DNA from: Candidatus Cloacimonadota bacterium
Lineage (GTDB): Bacteria; Cloacimonadota; Cloacimonadia; Cloacimonadales; Cloacimonadaceae
Direction: 5' to 3'
DNA: 8,710 nucleotides
Assembly (NCBI GenBank): GCA_028683635.1
Contig: JAQUHL010000062.1
Span: 1 to 8,710 of the forward strand
Below the pieces are notes generated by a model. That model had not been told where the DNA came from, made no database searches, and saw nothing but the letters and a program-made list of their open reading frames with translations. Position numbers and translations under genes: made by a program. Positions 1 to 6,475 of the stretch are shown one piece after another. Within the stretch, counting starts at the first letter, position 1, and every line of letters begins with the position of its first letter.

Positions 1-360
1 AACCAGGAAGGAGGAATCATCCCATCTGCTCTTCAAAAGTTCCCTGCTCTTCTCGGTATCGTGGTAAAGGATACTTCTGGCTGCAATATAGCGGATCCGT
101 TCCGAGCTGTGATCCAGCCACAGGGCAAGCAGTTCCAGGCTTTCATCGCTGCGGATATTCCCCAGGGCACTGAGAGCTGAGGCGATGTATTTATTATCTT
201 CCAGAAGCTTTTTAACATATACTACGAGAGTCGAATCCCCTGTTCCCGCGATCAATGCCAGGGCGTTTTTGGCTGCCAGACTGTCCGGATTGGCAAGCTG
301 CTCGAACAATTTGTTCTTAAATACCAGCGCTTCTTGCACTAGGGCATCAAGGGCCCGGTA
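1..360 (-). other. HEAT-like helical repeat region of the exported protein (partial)
   Basis: Residues about 700-819 show alternating amphipathic helices with the turn and anchor pattern of HEAT/PBS-lyase-like repeats. Examples are a helix with A-K-N-A-L-A-L-I-A-G-T, one with S-A-L-S-A-L-G-N-I-R-S-D-E-S and one with R-I-R-Y-I-A-A-R-S-I-L. At least three helical pairs are visible before the sequence is cut by the window edge. Such solenoids usually bind other proteins. The assignment rests on pattern only. Confidence 0.6.
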
Positions 361-2457
361 TTCCAGGCCACTTTTGGTATTTAGCTTGTTTTCAATGATG
401 TAGCTTGTCGCTTCCTCTGCCCTGCCAAAGAGAATATTCCTGGCTTTCTTCACCCTGGCAATTGCAGATCCCACCTCCCATTCTGAGGCGATGGCAAAGA
501 TTTCCGAGATCGCTGCCAGGCTGTCAATCTCCGCACTGACCTCTTCTGCGAGGCTTTCCACCTTGGTTTGGGAAAGAGTGTTCAATTCCAGATCCTGGCC
601 GATTCCATAAGTTCCTTGTTGCCAAAGCTTGTCATTGGCAAACAGGGTGTCCGGATAGCTATCTTTGCCCTGGGCATCGAGGAAAAGCCCGATTCCACCG
701 GTGCTTCTGGCGAGGTTTGCCGAACCCAGGCTGTTCTGATCCCTACGTTCATAACGGTCGTCACCACTGCCATCCACGAAGATGCCTACCGAGTTCGAAA
801 GCCCCAATCCATTACCACCAGGGATGGAATAGTGATCGCTGCCACATTTATCGATCAGGATACCCATTCCCCAATCGTGTCCGGCACCTTGCCCTGGTCC
901 GTTTCTGGTATAGAAGGTGTCATCTCCCTCGGCATCGAAAAGCACTCCGCAGGCCAGATGAATACCGGAGCCCTGTGGGTAGTAGATGGCATTGTAAACA
1001 TCATTCCCGCTTTCATCTATCAGCATTCCGGCGGCGTACCAGTAACCAACACCCTGGGCATATACTGCTCCAATATATTTATCATTTCCAATGCTGTCAA
1101 CCAGCAATCCCAAGCCTCCGGCATAGTCGGGACGGAAGCCGAAACCCATGCCCTGCCCCATACTCCTGAAGTCAAAGGGCATCAGCGGTTTATGCAGATA
1201 CTTACCACCGATGTAATAGAGATCGTGACCCGAGCGATCCAGCAAGGCTCCCACCGCTTTGGTTCCACCCACACCCTGGGCAAATGAGGTGGCAGAATAG
1301 ATATCATCTCCCTGATCATCCTGTAAAAGAGATACTCCAAACATGGCGGAACCTTGGGTAAACAAACCGGAACGATAGCTATCAAATCCGCTTTTGTCCC
1401 TGTGGATCTGGTAGCCAAGCAAGCTGCTGAAGGAAAAATCCCCGCTCTCATAAGTGTCGTTTCCTTCAAGATCACAGGACATCCCCAGACCCATTGAGAC
1501 CGAGAACAACCCGGCAATCCCGGGCACCTGATAGACATCATTTCCCTTTGCATCAATCAGCATATAGAAGGGTTGTCGCCAATCAGTATAGATGGGCAGT
1601 TCATAACGGTCGTTTCCTCCCGGATCTAAAAGGAAGCAGATCCGCTGCTTGGGATAGGACTTGATGAGCTTCCGGTCGTAGAGATCATTACCCTTGGTGC
1701 CAATTATCATAAGCCCGAAGGGAGTGGATTTGATGAGTGGCTTCTTCAAACTGTATTTCGGATTTCCTACCTGGGCTATACAGGTTTGGCAAAGCAGATA
1801 AAACTCCTCCCAAGCCCGGTGCAGGGATCCGAAATCAACCTTCTCAAATAGCTCTGCAAAGCGTAGTAAATCTGCATCTTCCGCGCTTGGTAAATGCCTA
1901 TCGGACAGGAAGCTTTCATACTGCTCCTTGTCCTCACTTTCGGCCCAGATGCTAAACATGAAGGCAGATATACTATCCCTCTGTTCAGGGGTCAGTGCTG
2001 CAAAGGCCTGGTTATAAGTTTCCTGAATGGATTTCAGCCTGTATTCCACGTAGAAAAGAAGATCCTTCGGCTTCTTCAGATATGTTTGGCGGGCAACCCC
2101 GCTTGTGAAAGAATCCGGCAACTTCATATTTTCCAGATCAAATGCGATTTCTGCCAAACGCGTAACAATCTCACCCAGGGTTTCCCTGGTGGAATCCGGT
2201 GCACACAGTCTCCTGAGCCCGGAGATCTTATCCAGAGCCGTCCAGGGCTGGGAAAGCATCTCAAGCTGGAACCGGGTTTTGAATTTGGTGCTCAGATCCC
2301 AGTCCTTTTCAAAGTTTATGGCCAGGGAATCAAGCCCACCCTGAGCCAACATATAGTTCAATTGCGAAATTTCCACTTGGCTTAAGGGAGCCCAGTCATC
2401 TGCCCACATAGCCCCGAGGACGGTGAGCATGAGTACAAGATACAGATACTTTTTCAT
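1..2457 (-). CDS. Exported G-N-D-x-Y repeat protein with C-terminal HEAT-like region (partial, C-terminus beyond window)
   Basis: I translated this frame codon by codon from the ATG at 2457. It stays open for 819 codons and leaves the window at position 1 without a stop, so the C-terminus is missing. Residues 1-19 look like a Sec signal peptide (MKK, then a hydrophobic stretch ending M-W-A before D-D-W). Residues 20-235 are charged and probably helical, with no family I recognise. Residues about 248-601 hold 13 copies of G-[N/D/x]-D-x-Y, mostly 24-28 residues apart. Residues 620-700 look helical. Residues about 700-819 resemble HEAT repeats (for example SALSALGNIRSDESLELLAL). No enzyme motif is visible. 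The protein is probably periplasmic or on the cell surface. I have an impression that similar repeat-plus-HEAT hypothetical proteins exist in other Gram-negatives, but the function is unknown. The start is supported by the signal peptide and a weak GGA about 6 nt upstream. A 299-nt gap separates it from the operon, so it may have its own promoter. Confidence 0.9.
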   Translation of the reverse strand, partial: MKKYLYLVLMLTVLGAMWADDWAPLSQVEISQLNYMLAQGGLDSLAINFEKDWDLSTKFKTRFQLEMLSQPWTALDKISGLRRLCAPDSTRETLGEIVTRLAEIAFDLENMKLPDSFTSGVARQTYLKKPKDLLFYVEYRLKSIQETYNQAFAALTPEQRDSISAFMFSIWAESEDKEQYESFLSDRHLPSAEDADLLRFAELFEKVDFGSLHRAWEEFYLLCQTCIAQVGNPKYSLKKPLIKSTPFGLMIIGTKGNDLYDRKLIKSYPKQRICFLLDPGGNDRYELPIYTDWRQPFYMLIDAKGNDVYQVPGIAGLFSVSMGLGMSCDLEGNDTYESGDFSFSSLLGYQIHRDKSGFDSYRSGLFTQGSAMFGVSLLQDDQGDDIYSATSFAQGVGGTKAVGALLDRSGHDLYYIGGKYLHKPLMPFDFRSMGQGMGFGFRPDYAGGLGLLVDSIGNDKYIGAVYAQGVGYWYAAGMLIDESGNDVYNAIYYPQGSGIHLACGVLFDAEGDDTFYTRNGPGQGAGHDWGMGILIDKCGSDHYSIPGGNGLGLSNSVGIFVDGSGDDRYERRDQNSLGSANLARSTGGIGLFLDAQGKDSYPDTLFANDKLWQQGTYGIGQDLELNTLSQTKVESLAEEVSAEIDSLAAISEIFAIASEWEVGSAIARVKKARNILFGRAEEATSYIIENKLNTKSGLEYRALDALVQEALVFKNKLFEQLANPDSLAAKNALALIAGTGDSTLVVYVKKLLEDNKYIASALSALGNIRSDESLELLALWLDHSSERIRYIAARSILYHDTEKSRELLKSRWDDSSFLV
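655..1716 (-). repeat. Tandem protein repeat array: 13 G-[N/D]-D-x-Y units of about 26 residues
   Basis: These are residues 248-601 of the exported protein. The G of each G-x-D-x-[Y/F] core lies at residues 256, 281, 305, 332, 357, 383, 410, 457, 484, 511, 539, 565 and 597. The spacing is 24-28 apart from one 47-residue and one 32-residue unit. The best units read G-N-D-x-Y, 5-6 variable residues, [A/P]-Q-G-x-G, about 5 residues, then G-x-L-x-D-x-x before the next G-N-D. Core variants are G-F-D (357), G-H-D (410), G-S-D (539) and G-K-D (597). DNA identity between units is low, so the array is old and maintained at the protein level. The regular spacing suggests a beta-solenoid. The Asp and Gly content recalls calcium-binding RTX repeats, but the period is three times the RTX nonapeptide, so metal binding is only a guess. 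Confidence 0.88.
2401..2457 (-). other. Predicted Sec signal peptide of the repeat protein
   Basis: Residues 1-19 have a short positive n-region (M-K-K), an uninterrupted hydrophobic core (Y-L-Y-L-V-L-M-L-T-V-L-G-A-M) and a small residue (A19) before the acidic D-D-W. There is no Cys just after the core, so this is a type I signal peptide and not a lipoprotein box. The exact cleavage site is uncertain because position -3 is Met; cleavage after A16 is an alternative. Confidence 0.75.
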
Positions 2458-2476
2458 TTTCGTTCCAAGACTTATT

Positions 2477-2504
2477 TTATTATCCGAAGCAGTGTCTGCT
2501 CCAA
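2477..2504 (-). promoter_or_regulatory. Weak candidate promoter for the repeat-protein gene
   Basis: On the minus strand, TTGGAG (2504-2499) lies 16 nt before TAATAA (2482-2477), and an overlapping GATAAT (2484-2479) matches the -10 consensus at five of six positions. The -35 match is poor. The 5-bp dyad AGCAG-TGT-CTGCT (2488-2500) sits between the two elements, where a regulator could bind. The transcript leader would be only about 15 nt. This is a sequence-pattern guess and no motif scan was run. Confidence 0.22.
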
Positions 2505-2524
2505 TGCGTAATCATTTAATAAGA

Positions 2525-2538
2525 CCATTGAATAATGG
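2525..2538 (-). terminator. Short stem-loop, weak terminator candidate after the kinase operon
   Basis: CCATT, 4-nt loop, AATGG gives a perfect 5-bp stem. On the minus strand it is followed by the mildly U-rich TCTTATT. Together with the 2542-2558 hairpin just upstream it could form the 3' end of the operon transcript, but the stem is short and the U-tract is broken. Confidence 0.25.
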
Positions 2539-2541
2539 GTT

Positions 2542-2558
2542 GTAGGGCGAAGCCCTAC
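2542..2558. repeat. Perfect 7-bp palindromic stem-loop (REP-like)
   Basis: GTAGGGC, GAA, GCCCTAC: a perfect GC-rich 7-bp inverted repeat with a 3-nt loop. On the transcribed strand the loop is UUC. No U-run follows on the minus strand, so it is not a classical rho-independent terminator. It could be a dispersed palindromic repeat, a 3'-end stabiliser for the operon mRNA, or part of a leader structure for the next gene. Confidence 0.6.
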
Positions 2559-2569
2559 TCCTTTTAGGG
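2553..2569. promoter_or_regulatory. Alternative stem sharing an arm with the 2542-2558 hairpin
   Basis: CCCTA (2553-2557) can pair with TAGGG (2565-2569) across a 7-nt loop. It uses the same CCCTA arm that the stronger hairpin uses, so the two folds exclude each other. The stem is only 5 bp and may be coincidental. Confidence 0.3.
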
Positions 2570-2756
2570 TGGTGAACGGGAATAGAATTACAAAAATTAG
2601 CCTCACAACCAGCATATCTGGAAGTCTGTCTTTCGATAAATCGGGATGTGCAACGGTCTTTGATAATGAATTATTGATGAGGACGTTCCCGTATTGTGAA
2701 ATCTCCGGCTTAGCATTGGTATGAACTTCGATGGCATATCCATTCCCAGTGCCAGC

Positions 2757-5015
2757 TTATTCCACCACAACGACTTTGATATGGAAGGAAATGTCAGTGC
2801 CAAGGCCAGGTTTGCTTTCGACAGAGATTTCGCCATCCATCATTTCGATCAGACTTCTACAGATGGCGAGTCCCAAACCGCTACCCTTGTTGCTTTGTTT
2901 GAACGATCCTGCCTGGAAGAAGGGTTGGAACAGTTTTTCCAGCTGGTCGGGGCTCATCCCAATGCCAGTGTCCGATATTTTGAAATGGAGCTTTTCCTTA
3001 TCAAGCAGGGAGGCGAAGATTGTGATCTTGCCCTCGGAGGTAAACTTAACGGCGTTGTTCAGCAGATTGACGAGGATCTGCTTCAGTCTGAGTTCATCCG
3101 TGATCACAATATCCGGCAGGTTGTTGTCGTAGATAATGGTGAGATCGAGGTTCTTCTGGTTGATGGAGTAATTAATGATATTGATGGCAACCTGGACAAT
3201 GCCTTTGACGTTGGTGGGAGATTTGTGCAGGGTAAACTTACCTGCTTCGATCCTGGAAATATCAAGAACATCTGAGATCAGGCTCAAAAGCTGGTTCCCG
3301 GAGGCCTTCATGGCGGTGATGTATTCGCTTTGGGCTTCATCCAAAGTGGTGTTTTTCAGTAAGTTTATCATACCCAGGATGCCATTTAGAGGTGTGCGGA
3401 TTTCGTGGCTGACAGAACTGAGGAAGGAGCTTTTGGCATTTGTGGCTATCCTAAGCTCGTTTTCCATCTTATAGCGGTTGATGGCTGCACCAATGCTGTG
3501 GGCAAGTGTTTGGAGTCCGTTTTGAACTATATCCCGATCCGAACTACTCTCACAGCAATTCTCCATTGCACAAATGAAGCCCCATAACTCTTCATTTACA
3601 ATGATGGGAAAGATGGAAAGATCGACCACATAATCCAAATGTATAGCTTCCAGCAATTCGCGGGGATACTCTGGGCTATTTCCATGCAAGACATTGCCTT
3701 CGGATAAGCGCACTTTCCAATCATAGAGCTCTGCTTTAACGGGGACGGGTATGATTTTCTCTCTGGGATAGCGTTCTTCCTTTTGCCATTGAGAAATCAG
3801 GTTCCAAGCATTTGAAGCCGGGATGCCCAGGGAACTGGAAAGGGGTTCACTGCCAAAGATCTGGATTCGGGAAAGCTGGGTATTTTTGCACAGGTCTTCA
3901 CAAAGACCATCGAACACGGTATAAGGCTGGTGGCTGGAAAGAAGCTGGTGCATGCTGTGAGTAACAGCTTTGAGAATCTGGTTGTTTTCAGCCAGGCTTT
4001 GTTCGATGTTTTTGTAGCTGGTAAGATCCTGGCAGAAAGCGTAATAAATCTTTTGATTGTTGATTATGCTGGTAGTGCTCTGGATTGAGCTGTGTTCCCA
4101 ATACTGCTTTTGATCCGCACCAAAGCGGGGATAATCTCCTTCAAAAGTGCTTTTTTGGGCGATGCACTTTTCCATCAGGCTAAAGAGCGGAAAGTCCGTG
4201 AAGAGCGCATCAGTTACCTTGCTTTTTTCCACATCGGATTTGGATCTCTGAAGCTTGGCAAGCAGAGCCTGGTTGGCAAAGACTACTCTTCTATCCTCTG
4301 AAGCTATCAAGATACAGGTGGGAGTGGTATCCAGAATTTCAAAGCCAATACTTACCTGTTTGAGATATACTTTTTGGATGCGATAGATTAGATAATAGAC
4401 GGGGATAAAGATCAAGAGCAGGGCAATCAATTGGAAGAAATGCTTCAGAGAATTCTGGCGTTGGTAGTTTTGGAGCTGGTCATAGTCCAGATCTGCTCCG
4501 GAGATATAGGGAGTTCCTTCGGGGCTGTGTTCCAGCTTGAAATAGCTCACAAATTTCCCAAATTCATCTTCGACGATTTCAAATTGGGGAATGCCTGTCT
4601 TGTATGCATTGATAACAGCCTGGGGAACTTCATGATAGCGCAGCCAATAAGGATCGATCTCACCCCGGGCAGCCTGGGCTTCGTTTCTGCTGCAGGCAAT
4701 GAAATAGTAGTTACCCTTGTAGTTCTTCATGGCATACAAATACTTGTATCCGCCCTTCAGTGCTGCGTCCGTCAGGATAATTGTGTTCTGATAGTTTTCC
4801 TCGTAGGATACAGATGATGGATCCCTGGCCTTGTCCATATAGCCATCTGGCAGGATAAACTTTACCAGTTCTGCTCCATAGCGCAGTTTGGCTTCGATCT
4901 GGCGATTATCCATCTTTTTCTGCACATGATACTGGTAGATGGTAAGCCCCGAGACACTGATCAGGTAGATCGTTGTAAGGTAAAACATTATCTTGCGCAG
5001 GATGTGGTTTCTCAT
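2757..5015 (-). CDS. Membrane sensor histidine kinase (Cache-like sensor, PAS, GAF-like, HisKA, HATPase)
   Basis: A 752-residue autophosphorylating sensor of a two-component system in the inner membrane. Transmembrane helices lie at about 8-28 and 193-212. They flank a 160-residue extracytoplasmic domain whose pattern (K-Y-L-Y-A-M, Y-Y-F-I-A, later I-S-G-A-D-L-D) resembles Cache-type ligand sensors. A PAS domain follows at about 222-330 and a GAF-like domain at about 345-515. The HisKA phosphoacceptor is H537 in S-H-E-I-R-T-P. The ATPase has an N box (650-658, V-N-L-L-N-N-A-V-K), G1 (682-687, D-T-G-I-G-M), F box (F-Q-P-F) and G2 (G-S-G-L-G-L-A-I). All catalytic motifs look intact. There is no receiver or Hpt domain, and no response regulator gene is in the window. 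I chose the ATG at 5015, 7 nt after the upstream stop, because it starts the MRNH...transmembrane segment. An upstream ATG at 5075 would overlap the amidohydrolase gene by 53 nt and add a non-conserved-looking 20-residue tail. The signal sensed is unknown. Confidence 0.93.
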   Translation of the reverse strand: MRNHILRKIMFYLTTIYLISVSGLTIYQYHVQKKMDNRQIEAKLRYGAELVKFILPDGYMDKARDPSSVSYEENYQNTIILTDAALKGGYKYLYAMKNYKGNYYFIACSRNEAQAARGEIDPYWLRYHEVPQAVINAYKTGIPQFEIVEDEFGKFVSYFKLEHSPEGTPYISGADLDYDQLQNYQRQNSLKHFFQLIALLLIFIPVYYLIYRIQKVYLKQVSIGFEILDTTPTCILIASEDRRVVFANQALLAKLQRSKSDVEKSKVTDALFTDFPLFSLMEKCIAQKSTFEGDYPRFGADQKQYWEHSSIQSTTSIINNQKIYYAFCQDLTSYKNIEQSLAENNQILKAVTHSMHQLLSSHQPYTVFDGLCEDLCKNTQLSRIQIFGSEPLSSSLGIPASNAWNLISQWQKEERYPREKIIPVPVKAELYDWKVRLSEGNVLHGNSPEYPRELLEAIHLDYVVDLSIFPIIVNEELWGFICAMENCCESSSDRDIVQNGLQTLAHSIGAAINRYKMENELRIATNAKSSFLSSVSHEIRTPLNGILGMINLLKNTTLDEAQSEYITAMKASGNQLLSLISDVLDISRIEAGKFTLHKSPTNVKGIVQVAINIINYSINQKNLDLTIIYDNNLPDIVITDELRLKQILVNLLNNAVKFTSEGKITIFASLLDKEKLHFKISDTGIGMSPDQLEKLFQPFFQAGSFKQSNKGSGLGLAICRSLIEMMDGEISVESKPGLGTDISFHIKVVVVE

Positions 5016-5022
5016 CAATAGC

Positions 5023-5811
5023 CTATCTTGTTTTGAGGAAGAATTCCTCTGCCAGCCAGGTTTGAACCTTGGCAATGAAGATATCTATAAGTTCGCTGAA
5101 GTTGTCTTTATCCAGCTTGCCAGTCCATTCGTTCATGAATATCTTTTTGAACTCGATGGAAAGGGACAGTACCCGGGAAGGGTATTTTTGATGCAACCAG
5201 CGGGAAAGATAACCACCTGTGAACTTCACGTCCTCCCGGCAATCGAGATTGATTCCGTTCCAGGCTACTCCGTCCAAAAGCCTTCTTAACTTTCCCACCT
5301 GGGGATAGTATTCATCCGGAAGATTGCTTCTGCCAATGATGAGATCGGGGTTCTCAATTTGGGGATCAGGAAATGCATCGGGACCCTGACGGCGGTGGTT
5401 GAAGGAATGCAGGTCAAACACTACCAGTAGCTTATGAATTTCCAAAAAGCGGGAGACATAGTAATCCAAGAGGGCATACCATTGACGATAGGCATCCTGC
5501 AGGGCACTGAGAAGCTCAGGGGAAAGAGGAACTTTTCTGGCTGGTAAACCCCAGCAATCTTCAGGATTCTGATAGACGGCTTTGTCAAAAGACCTGTTCA
5601 GATCGACTTCAAAGCGGCTGGTGTGGATTATGATATGGTTGGCAAAGCGTTCTGCGATCAAGCCGGTGTAAGGATCTTCCTCGCGCAGCCGGTCGGCTTC
5701 CGAAATGCCCGTGTTCTCCTCGATGGGAGGGCTCAGATAGTGTCCATTGTGGATACTAAGTGCCAGGACAGGCAGATCCTGAGATCCAATGTTATAAAGG
5801 CTTCTGATCAT
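5023..5811 (-). CDS. N-formylglutamate amidohydrolase family protein
   Basis: A 262-residue cytoplasmic protein of the zinc-dependent N-formylglutamate amidohydrolase (HutG-type) family, which hydrolyses N-formyl-L-glutamate or related amides. Family landmarks are S-I-H-N-G-H (H21, H24), a conserved acidic pair (E45/E46), S-R-F-E-V-D-L-N-R (65-73, the Arg/Asp/Asn/Arg substrate and metal region), W-G-L near 87-89 and D-L-H-S-F-N-H-R-R (133-141). The length is normal. There is no signal peptide. No histidine-degradation gene is in the window, so the classical Hut role is unsupported. In other bacteria, relatives with this D-L-H-S-[YF]-N-H-R-R motif are found away from hut genes, so the true substrate is open. 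The ATG at 5811 overlaps the upstream gene by 20 nt and has only a poor Shine-Dalgarno, which suggests coupled translation. The family assignment is firm; the reaction in this organism is not. Confidence 0.87.
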   Translation of the reverse strand: MIRSLYNIGSQDLPVLALSIHNGHYLSPPIEENTGISEADRLREEDPYTGLIAERFANHIIIHTSRFEVDLNRSFDKAVYQNPEDCWGLPARKVPLSPELLSALQDAYRQWYALLDYYVSRFLEIHKLLVVFDLHSFNHRRQGPDAFPDPQIENPDLIIGRSNLPDEYYPQVGKLRRLLDGVAWNGINLDCREDVKFTGGYLSRWLHQKYPSRVLSLSIEFKKIFMNEWTGKLDKDNFSELIDIFIAKVQTWLAEEFFLKTR

Positions 5812-6475
5812 AATCCCAGGTTTCCATCAGCCGGGAAAAGGCTGCCAGAAGATCCAGATACTGGTAGATCATCACAAGCTTGAGTTCCTTGTGAGGAACC
5901 TGACTGATGCTTTTCAGGGGGCTTAAGTCGAACACCGTCATTTCATTCACAAGCTGGAAGATAAGATCCTGATTTTGGGGAATATCCAGCTTTTTGAGCT
6001 GGAAAAATCCCTTGAAGATGGGCATCAGAGCTTCCAGGGATAAATGCAGGATATGGTGAATGTGTTTATAATTCCCGGGATTTTCGAAGATGGCCTGGCG
6101 GGTGAGCAGCCATTTGCTTTTCAGTTCGCGTTCCATCTGTAGCCTGATATCGGCAGGCTGAAACTGTAAACTGGCGAGGATATCTTCCTGACAGTAGAGA
6201 TTTTCATAATCGCTTTGGATGGAAAGAAATTCCAGAGGATATGAATCCAACGACTGGCGGATGAACTCTCTGTTTATGATCAGCGGAAGGGCAAGCTTGC
6301 TTCTTTTCAGGTACTTATTTAGCGGAGCAGTGATTTCAAAAAGATCCTGGGGCTCGCTTTCAAAGATGATAACGCACTGCTCCCGGGGAGCATGCAGGTC
6401 GTAGATGGCGATTTGCAGAATGCTCTTTTGATAAGAAGCCACATATTCGGTGACTTTGTTCCATTTCGGGTTCAT
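5792..6475 (-). CDS. Conserved nucleotidyltransferase-like protein of unproven activity
   Basis: A 227-residue soluble protein. The central block resembles a conserved bacterial family often annotated as nucleotidyltransferase-like: L-P-L-I-I-N-R-E-F-I-R-Q-S-L-D (63-77), Y-P-L-E-F-L-S-I (79-86), a Y-x-x-E-D-I-L-like stretch (94-100) and D-I-R-L-Q-M-E-R-E-L-K-S-K (109-121). The C-terminal half is helical (about 137-220). The N-terminus would hold the G-S-x-D-x-D metal-binding motif of an active pol-beta-type enzyme. I see no such motif there (residues 20-50 read I-A-I-Y-D-L-H then V-I-I-F-E-S-E), so activity may be lost or the name may be wrong. The ATG at 6475 overlaps the glyQ stop as ATGA, and a strong AAAGGAGAT precedes it. 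The same frame is open further upstream, but that part lies inside glyQ and is not the start. The position suggests co-production with GlyQ. Confidence 0.83.
   Translation of the reverse strand: MNPKWNKVTEYVASYQKSILQIAIYDLHAPREQCVIIFESEPQDLFEITAPLNKYLKRSKLALPLIINREFIRQSLDSYPLEFLSIQSDYENLYCQEDILASLQFQPADIRLQMERELKSKWLLTRQAIFENPGNYKHIHHILHLSLEALMPIFKGFFQLKKLDIPQNQDLIFQLVNEMTVFDLSPLKSISQVPHKELKLVMIYQYLDLLAAFSRLMETWDYDQKPL

Larger units (their letters stand above)
2458..2756. other. 299-nt intergenic region with small inverted repeats
   Basis: No credible gene lies between the histidine kinase stop and the repeat-protein start. The short open frames that cross it are out-of-frame continuations of the kinase gene. 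The region is more AT-rich than its surroundings. It contains a perfect 7-bp stem (2542-2558), an overlapping alternative stem (2553-2569), a 5-bp stem (2525-2538), a 13-nt dyad (2488-2500) and a weak CCAG/CTGG dyad (2609-2621). I saw no clear intrinsic terminator with a long U-run behind the kinase. The stretch from about 2622 to 2756 shows nothing I can interpret. Confidence 0.75.

Noticed and set aside
568..1287. Long plus-strand open frame of 239 codons opposite the repeat array
   Set aside because: It is a shadow of the Gly/Asp-rich repeat codons (GGN, GAT read as TCC, ATC), which create few stops in the antisense frame. It has no plausible start context and no recognisable protein pattern, and the minus frame carries clear periodic selection.
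1182..1556. Minus-strand 124-codon frame inside the repeat-protein gene
   Set aside because: It lies in a different frame from the 819-codon gene, is Arg/Pro/Met-rich and has no family pattern. It is another shadow of the repeats.
655..1716. Classical RTX calcium-binding nonapeptide array or type I secreted toxin
   Set aside because: The G-N-D cores occur once every 24-32 residues rather than every nine, and the protein has an N-terminal Sec signal peptide, unlike type I substrates.
2576..2692. ACGGGAA (2576-2582) and TTCCCGT (2686-2692) as terminal inverted repeats of a miniature mobile element
   Set aside because: Only 7 bp match, I saw no target-site duplication, and the interior shows no further symmetry. 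Chance is the simpler explanation.
2603..2836. Minus-strand 77-codon frame crossing from the kinase 3' end into the gap
   Set aside because: It overlaps the kinase gene in another frame, shows no good ribosome binding site, and its sequence looks like an arbitrary translation.
2721..3275. Plus-strand 184-codon frame opposite the histidine kinase ATPase domain
   Set aside because: The minus frame has all kinase motifs; the plus frame is an antisense shadow without family features.
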